A DNA stretch of 64,000 bases, taken from NCBI RefSeq assembly GCF_000504245.1, contig NZ_KI632509.1, positions 2,231,723 through 2,295,722 on the forward strand, given 5' to 3'. The notes under the pieces were generated by a model, which saw only the letters and a list, made by a program, of their open reading frames with translations, searched no databases and was not told the DNA's origin. This document shows positions 59,477 through 64,000 of this stretch, in pieces. How positions within the stretch are numbered: the stretch's first letter is position 1; the number at the start of each line of letters is the position of its first letter. This DNA comes from Haloechinothrix halophila YIM 93223. Its GTDB lineage: Bacteria > Actinomycetota > Actinomycetes > Mycobacteriales > Pseudonocardiaceae. The position numbers were made by a program, and so were the translations under genes.

Positions 59477-60439
59477 GTGACCTCGCTGAACATCGAGGAT
59501 CTGATCAACCGTGCCCGTGAGGGGCAGCCGCGCGCGGTGGCGCGGCTGCTTTCGTTGGTCGAGGACGCCCATCCGGCGCTGCGTGACGTGTTGCGGGAGC
59601 TGACTCCGCACACTGGCAACGCCTGGGTGGTCGGGTTGACCGGGCCGCCAGGCGTCGGCAAGTCCACGACGACGTCGATGCTGCTCGGCGCGCTACGGGC
59701 GCAGGGCAAGCGGGTGGCGGTGCTGGCGATCGACCCGTCGTCGCCGTTTTCCGGCGGGGCGCTGCTCGGTGATCGGATCAGGATGACCGAGCACGCCACC
59801 GACGAGGGCGTGTTCATCCGCTCGATGGCCACTCGCGGCCATCTTGGCGGTCTCACGCTCGCCACGCCGCAGTCGGTTCGGGTGCTCGACGCGGCGGGCT
59901 TCGACGTCGTTCTGATTGAGACCGTCGGCGTCGGACAGTCCGAAGTGGACGTCGTTACACTTGCCGACTCGATCATGGTGCTGCTCGCGCCGGGGATGGG
60001 CGACGGTATCCAGGCAGCGAAAGCGGGCGTGCTGGAGATCGCTGATCTGTTCGTGGTGAACAAGGCCGATCGCGACGGTGCCGACGCCACCATCAAGGAT
60101 GTCAAGAACATGATCGCGCTCAGCCGCCGTGGCGTGCGAGGCGCCTCGTGGCGGCAGCCGATCGTACCTACCGTCGCCACCACCGGTGACGGGGCTGACG
60201 ACGTCATACGAGCGCTGGGCGAGCATCGGGAGTGGCTCGAGTCCACCGGCGAGCTCACTCGACGGCGTCTCGCCCGCGCGCACACCGAAGTCGAGGCGAT
60301 AGCGATGCGGCAACTGCGCGCCGAGCTCGCCGATCTGCGTGGCGGCGAGGCACTGGAGCTGCTGAGCAAGCGAGTCGTCGACGCCGAGATCGACCCGTAC
60401 TCGGCCGCCGACGAGCTGTTGGCCGCATTACGGCATTGA
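59477..60439 (+). CDS. meaB: Methylmalonyl-CoA mutase chaperone MeaB (G3E GTPase)
   Basis: A 320-residue G3E GTPase that protects and reloads the adenosylcobalamin-dependent methylmalonyl-CoA mutase. Walker A GLTGPPGVGKSTTTSMLLG (about 53-71), IDPSSPFSGGALLGDRIRM, switch II VLIETVGVGQSEVDV, and VVNKADRDGAD (NKxD). GTG 59477 has GGAAAGGA upstream; the frame is open further but without conservation. The mutase itself is not in this window. Confidence 0.95.
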   Translation: MTSLNIEDLINRAREGQPRAVARLLSLVEDAHPALRDVLRELTPHTGNAWVVGLTGPPGVGKSTTTSMLLGALRAQGKRVAVLAIDPSSPFSGGALLGDRIRMTEHATDEGVFIRSMATRGHLGGLTLATPQSVRVLDAAGFDVVLIETVGVGQSEVDVVTLADSIMVLLAPGMGDGIQAAKAGVLEIADLFVVNKADRDGADATIKDVKNMIALSRRGVRGASWRQPIVPTVATTGDGADDVIRALGEHREWLESTGELTRRRLARAHTEVEAIAMRQLRAELADLRGGEALELLSKRVVDAEIDPYSAADELLAALRH

Positions 60440-60504
60440 CAGCACCAGCTGACTGAGAGCATTACCTGCCAACAGAGCATCACATGCTGACGAGAGGGGA
60501 GATC

Positions 60505-61257
60505 ATGAGCGCACAGCGGTTGCGCGCCCTGCACATACCCGGCGACCCGCTGGTGCTGCCGAACGCCTGGGATGCCGATAGCGCCCGGCTTGTCGTTGAG
60601 GCCGGGTTTCCGGTGGTCGCGACCAGTTCGGCCGCCGTAGCGGCATCGCTCGGTTACTCCGATGGCGAGCAGGTGTCGCCGGACGAGATGTTCGACGTCG
60701 CGGCCAGGATCACCGCCGCCGTCGACGTCCCGCTGACCGTCGACGTGGAATCTGGTTACGGATTGTCCGCGCTGGAGTTGGCCGACCGGCTGGCCGAAGC
60801 GGATGCGGCCGGATGCAACATCGAGGACACCGACCAGCAGGAAGGACGGCGCCGCTCGGCCGACGAGAACGCCGCGCTGCTCGCCTCGGTGAAGGAGCAC
60901 TCCGGTGAGCTACTTGTCGTGAATGCCCGGATCGACTCCTTCCTCGGTGCTCAGGGCGCCGAGGAGGAGCGCGCCGCGCTGCCCGATGCCATCGAGCGCG
61001 CCCGGGCCTACCTCGACGCGGGCGCCGACTGTGTGTATCCGATCCATGTTCGCTCCCCCGAGGTGCTGGGCGAGTTCGTGTCGGCAGTGAGTCCGGCCCT
61101 GGTGAACGCGACTTACCTGCCCGACGGTCCTGACCTGGCGATGCTCACCAAGCTCGGTGTCGCACGGGTGTCGCTGGGCACCGGGTTGTGGCGGCTGGCA
61201 CAGGCCCGCATCTCGAGTGCGCTGTCCGCGCTAGCCGGGGGCGCGTCGCCGTTTTAG
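60505..61257 (+). CDS. PEP mutase / isocitrate lyase-superfamily enzyme
   Basis: A 250-residue TIM-barrel protein (MSAQRLRALHIPGDPLVLPN). Superfamily marks: NAWDADSARLVVEAGFPVVA, TVDVESGYG (metal site), GCNIEDTD, VVNARIDSFL, and ADCVYPIHVRSPE. Members cleave or form C-C or P-C bonds in 2-oxoacids such as oxaloacetate, 2-methylisocitrate or phosphonates; the actual substrate is not evident. ATG 60505 has GAGAGGGGA upstream. A hairpin element and repeat array follow it. Confidence 0.83.
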   Translation: MSAQRLRALHIPGDPLVLPNAWDADSARLVVEAGFPVVATSSAAVAASLGYSDGEQVSPDEMFDVAARITAAVDVPLTVDVESGYGLSALELADRLAEADAAGCNIEDTDQQEGRRRSADENAALLASVKEHSGELLVVNARIDSFLGAQGAEEERAALPDAIERARAYLDAGADCVYPIHVRSPEVLGEFVSAVSPALVNATYLPDGPDLAMLTKLGVARVSLGTGLWRLAQARISSALSALAGGASPF

Positions 61258-61325
61258 GGCGCCCGTACTGGGTCGTCGCGCGCTGCTGGTCGAAGCGTTG
61301 GAGTCTCGCCACGCGGCCGAGCCGC

Positions 61326-61418
61326 GGTAGTTGATCTTCTTTGCTCCCTGGGTGACGAGATTATGTCCGCTTTGCCCGAAATTTCGTCACTCGCGGAGCA
61401 AAGAAGATCAACTACCGC
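61326..61418. repeat. Long hairpin element B
   Basis: Arms 61326-61363 and 61381-61418 match at 34 of 38 positions; the outer 23 bp (beginning CGGTAGTTGATCTTCTTTGC) are perfect. The 17-nt loop ATGTCCGCTTTGCCCGA resembles that of element A (10854-10878). It lies in the 315-bp gap between the PEP mutase-like gene and thrC, before array R5. The AT-rich stem stands out from the local base composition. Confidence 0.9.
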
Positions 61419-61445
61419 TGCGGGCTACCGCGAGCCACGCGGTGT

Positions 61446-61550
61446 GGCGAACGGCGCCGAATGTGCCACACGGCGTCGGGAACGTCGCACACAGCGCCGG
61501 GAGTGCGGGACACGGCGTCGTGAGTGCGGGACACGGCGCGCATCGGGCGC
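61446..61550. repeat. Intergenic 21-nt repeat array R5
   Basis: Five consecutive 21-nt units (61446-61466, 61467-61487, 61488-61508, 61509-61529, 61530-61550), best seen in GACACGGCGTCGTGAGTGCG. Same family as R3 and R4. The unit contains GTCGTGAGTGC, the outer arm of the 46-nt palindrome P. The array precedes the thrC stop. Confidence 0.85.
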
Positions 61551-61572
61551 CGTGCCGCTAATCCGCCCTAGG

Positions 61573-62847
61573 TCAGCCGCGCAGTACCCGGTTCACCGCG
61601 TCGACCTTCGGTGGCACCGTGGCCTTGGGGCCGATGTGGTCCTCGACGGCGTCCAGGGTTTTCAGGCCGTCACCGGTGATGAGCAGGACCGTCTCGGCGT
61701 CCGGATCGATCTTGCCCGCCTCGATCAGCTTCTTCGCCGTAGCGACGGTCACGCCGCCCGCGGTTTCGGCGAAGATACCCTCGGTGCGCGCCAGCAGTCG
61801 GATGCCCTCGACGACCTCCTCGTCGGTGACGTCCTCGACGGAACCGCCGGTGCGGCTGACGGTGTCCAGCACGTACGGGCCGTCGGCGGGGTTGCCGATC
61901 GCGAGTGAGCGCGCGATGGTGTCCGGTTTGACCGGCTGCACGACGTCGTGGCCGCTCTTGAAGGCGTGCGAGACGGGGGAACAGCCGGTTGCCTGCGCGC
62001 CGAACACCTTGTATGGCGTCTGCTCGACCAGGCCGACCTCGCCCAGCTCCTTGAAGCCCTTGTCTACCTTGGTCAGCTGCGAGCCGGACGCGATCGGCAC
62101 CACGATCTGCTCCGGAATCCGCCAGCCGAGCTGCTCGGCCACCTCAAAGGCGAGCGTCTTGGAGCCCTCCGAGTAGTACGGCCGGACGTTGACGTTGACG
62201 AACGCCCAGGTCTCGTTCTCGGCGGCCAGCTCGGTGGCCAGGCGGTTGACGTCGTCGTAGTTGCCGTCGACGGCGATCAGCGAGCCGTCGTAGACGGCGG
62301 TGGTCAGCACCTTGGCGCGTTCGAGCGAGGACGGGATCAGCACGACCGAGTCCCAGCCAGCGCGGGCGGCGGCCGCGGCGACGGCGTTGGCGAGGTTGCC
62401 GGTGGACGGACACGCCAGCACCTCGAAACCGAACTCACGGGCGGCGGCCAGCGCGACGGCGACGACGCGGTCCTTGAACGAGTGGGTCGGGTTGCCGGTG
62501 TCGTCCTTGACCCAGATCCGCTTGACGCCGAGTGCCTTGGCCAGCCGGTCGGCGCGGATCAGCTTGGTACAGCCGGGCTCGGTGTTCGGGATTTCCTCGA
62601 CGTTCGAGGGGACGGGCAGTAGCCGCTTGTAGCGCCAGATGTTGCGCGGACCGGCCTCGATCTCCTCGCGGGTGATCCGGCCGAAGTCGTATGCGACCTC
62701 GAGCGGGGAGAAGTCCTCGGCGGAGACGAACTCTGGGGCGAGGGGCTGGCGGTGGCCTTCCTCCTTGGACACGAGCTCGACGGCGGGACCGAGATCCACA
62801 TCAGAGCCGGAGCGAAGCGTGCTGGGGGCGCCGAAGGTTGCTGTCAT
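61573..62847 (-). CDS. thrC: Threonine synthase ThrC
   Basis: A 424-residue PLP enzyme converting O-phosphohomoserine to threonine. The PLP Lys is in GNPTHSFKDRVVAVALAAAR; CPSTGNLANAVAAAAARAGW holds the phosphate-binding loop region, then VVPIASGSQLTKVDKGFKEL. The N-terminal RYKRLLPVPSNVEEIPNTEP is typical of actinobacterial ThrC. ATG 62847 has GAGGAGAGG upstream, directly joined to a SAM-I riboswitch, so its synthesis appears controlled by S-adenosylmethionine. Confidence 0.94.
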   Translation of the reverse strand: MTATFGAPSTLRSGSDVDLGPAVELVSKEEGHRQPLAPEFVSAEDFSPLEVAYDFGRITREEIEAGPRNIWRYKRLLPVPSNVEEIPNTEPGCTKLIRADRLAKALGVKRIWVKDDTGNPTHSFKDRVVAVALAAAREFGFEVLACPSTGNLANAVAAAAARAGWDSVVLIPSSLERAKVLTTAVYDGSLIAVDGNYDDVNRLATELAAENETWAFVNVNVRPYYSEGSKTLAFEVAEQLGWRIPEQIVVPIASGSQLTKVDKGFKELGEVGLVEQTPYKVFGAQATGCSPVSHAFKSGHDVVQPVKPDTIARSLAIGNPADGPYVLDTVSRTGGSVEDVTDEEVVEGIRLLARTEGIFAETAGGVTVATAKKLIEAGKIDPDAETVLLITGDGLKTLDAVEDHIGPKATVPPKVDAVNRVLRG

Positions 62848-62861
62848 GCGAGGTTCCTCTC

Positions 62862-62987
62862 CTCATCTGTCCCACAGGTGGGCCGGAATTGGCACCGTGA
62901 TCGTCAGCTACCTCGCGGATCGAGATGACTGGCTGACGCCGGTTGCCGGGGCTTCGCAGGGCCGTTCCCTCTGCCCCTCTGGATGAG
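62862..62987 (-). promoter_or_regulatory. SAM-I (S-box) riboswitch upstream of thrC
   Basis: On the minus strand: CTCATCCAGAGGGGCAGAGG, then GAACGGCCCTGCGAAGCCCC and GGCAACC, the S-box core, and later CACGGTGCCAATTCCGGCCC. The P1 closing stem is CTCATC (62987-62982) with GATGAG (62867-62862). The 3' strand of P1 runs directly into the GAGGAGAGG ribosome-binding site (62864-62856), so ligand binding should hide it. The remaining stretch to holA (62988-63148) shows nothing further. Confidence 0.88.
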
Positions 62988-63148
62988 CGGTATTCAGTTG
63001 TGCGCCGCTGTGGGCGTCTGGCACTACACGTTACGGTACGCCCTGTCGATCGCGCCATGCGGTAGGCGGCGGTGTCGACGTGGGTCCCGCCACAGTTGAT
63101 GTTGAGGCGGCTGGGACGACGTCGGCGGCTGGGTCGTAGATTGGGCGC

Positions 63149-64000
63149 GTGAGCTCCGCCGCGAAGCCCTCGAAGACGTCGAAGAACGCCGCGCCGCTGC
63201 ATCTCGTGCTGGGTGACGAGGCGTTGCTGGTGGAACGCGCGGTGCGGGCAGCCGTCGATGCCGCACGCGCCGTTGACCCGACGTCGGAGCTGACGACGTT
63301 GCGGGCCTCCGAGCTGACCGCGCCGGTGCTGCTAGAACTGGCTAGTCCCTCGCTGTTCAGCGAGGGCAGGGTGATCGTCATCGAGGCAGCGCAGGATATC
63401 GGGCAGGACACGGCGGACGCGCTGCAGTCCTACCTCGCGGACCCGGTCGACGGCGTTGTGATGGTCGTGGTGCACAGCGGCGGCGGGCGCAGCAAGGCCG
63501 CCAAGGCGCTGCCGAACGCGCTGCGCAAGGCGGGCGCGGCGGTCGCGGAGTGCAACAAGCTCACCAAACAGTCGGAGCGGGAAGCGTTCGTGCGCGCCGA
63601 GGTGAAGCGTGCCGGTGGCAGCATCGACGCGGGCGGGGTGAGTGCGCTGCTCGACGCCGTTGGCTCCGACCTGCGGGAACTGTCCGCTGCCGCGTCGCAG
63701 CTCACTGCCGACTCCGGCGGCAAGGTCGATGAGCAGGCGGTGCGGCGCTACCACCGGGGGCGTGCCGAGGTGAGCGGTTTCGTCGTCGCGGAGAAGGTCG
63801 TCGCTGGCGACGAGGCCGCCGCGATGGAGTCGCTGCGCTGGGCGTTGCAGATCGGGGTGCCGCACGTGCTGATCGCGGATGCCTTCGCCGACGCGGTGCG
63901 CACCATCGCGCGGGTGTCTGCGGCGGGCAGGGGCAACCCGAACCACATGGCCGGTGAGCTGGGCATGCCGCCGTGGAAGATCCGCAAGGCGCAGGGCCAG
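63149..64000 (+). CDS. holA: DNA polymerase III delta subunit HolA (partial, C-terminus outside)
   Basis: A frame from GTG 63149 (VSSAAKPSKTSKNAAPLH) runs in phase to the window end, 284 codons. LVLGDEALLVERAVRAAV, the LFSEGRVIVIEAAQ strand, DGVVMVVVHSGGGRSKAAKA, AFVRAEVKRAGGSIDAGGVS, LDAVGSDLRELSAAASQLTA and AEVSGFVVAEKVVAGDEAAA are typical of actinobacterial HolA, which opens the sliding clamp in the clamp loader. The last visible residues (MPPWKIRKAQGQ) are close to the usual C-terminal helices. The start is supported by the family's short disordered leader, not by a clear ribosome-binding site. Confidence 0.92.
   Translation, partial: MSSAAKPSKTSKNAAPLHLVLGDEALLVERAVRAAVDAARAVDPTSELTTLRASELTAPVLLELASPSLFSEGRVIVIEAAQDIGQDTADALQSYLADPVDGVVMVVVHSGGGRSKAAKALPNALRKAGAAVAECNKLTKQSEREAFVRAEVKRAGGSIDAGGVSALLDAVGSDLRELSAAASQLTADSGGKVDEQAVRRYHRGRAEVSGFVVAEKVVAGDEAAAMESLRWALQIGVPHVLIADAFADAVRTIARVSAAGRGNPNHMAGELGMPPWKIRKAQGQ

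Overview
This is high-GC actinobacterial DNA, most likely from Pseudonocardiales (an Amycolatopsis, Saccharomonospora or Prauserella-like genome). I infer this from the strong G/C third-position bias, the many GTG starts and 4-base ATGA/GTGA gene overlaps, the CobI-CobJ fusion, the CobN plus ChlI/ChlD-type chelatase, the separate alkB-rubredoxin-rubredoxin reductase-TetR set and the DivIVA-like coiled-coil protein. The genus cannot be fixed from the sequence alone.

Layout. 1-3.9 kb: tail of a PhoD-like phosphatase, an F420-type PPOX protein and a large FAD/Fe-S D-2-hydroxyacid dehydrogenase. 3.9-10.7 kb: secreted lipase, divergent TetR, zinc alcohol dehydrogenase, then alkB-rubA-rubB-tetR for alkane hydroxylation. 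10.9-13.3 kb: a four-gene, tightly overlapping type VII-secretion-like cassette. 13.4-26.3 kb: first cobalamin block (cobN, cobG, cobH, cobIJ, bluB, cobK, cbiD, cobM) with an Rpn-type nuclease and an SDR among them. 26.4-34 kb: glycerol block (two glycerol kinases, IclR regulator, aquaglyceroporin, glycerol-3-phosphate dehydrogenase, HAD phosphatase). 34.2-47.7 kb: second cobalamin block (cobL, ChlID-type chelatase, cobO, cobB, cobC, cobS, cobT, cobU, cobD, cobQ, cobalt transporter cbtA/cbtB). 48-57 kb: M50 peptidase, proA, an XRE-TPR regulator with a string of tiny zinc-ribbon ORFs, class III cyclase, USP, DivIVA-like protein, crotonyl-CoA carboxylase/reductase. 57-64 kb: SPW membrane protein, methylmalonyl-CoA epimerase, thiolase, MeaB, a PEP mutase/isocitrate lyase-like enzyme, threonine synthase and the start of holA.

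How it fits together. Nearly the whole corrin-to-coenzyme route is present, from precorrin-2 methylation (CobIJ) to lower-ligand synthesis (BluB) and nucleotide-loop assembly (CobU/T/S). Three cobalamin riboswitches control cobN, the chelatase-cobO-cobB-cobC operon and cbtBA, so cobalt import, chelation and adenosylation are one B12-responsive regulon. Crotonyl-CoA carboxylase/reductase, the epimerase and MeaB belong to ethylmalonyl/methylmalonyl-CoA metabolism, which uses adenosylcobalamin mutases. Threonine synthase sits behind what reads as a SAM-I riboswitch whose closing stem runs into the ribosome-binding site.

Most unusual: (i) a 46-nt near-identical palindrome occurs twice, both times at a cob gene or domain junction and both times open in the same frame; (ii) five intergenic arrays have a shared 21-nt period and mostly lie at gene 3' ends; (iii) long hairpins share a conserved loop; (iv) there is a T7SS-like cassette with a glycine-zipper protein; (v) a 47-aa pre-peptide would release about 11 residues; (vi) overlapping zinc-ribbon micro-ORFs follow an XRE-TPR regulator. 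No tRNA, rRNA, CRISPR array or intact insertion sequence was seen.
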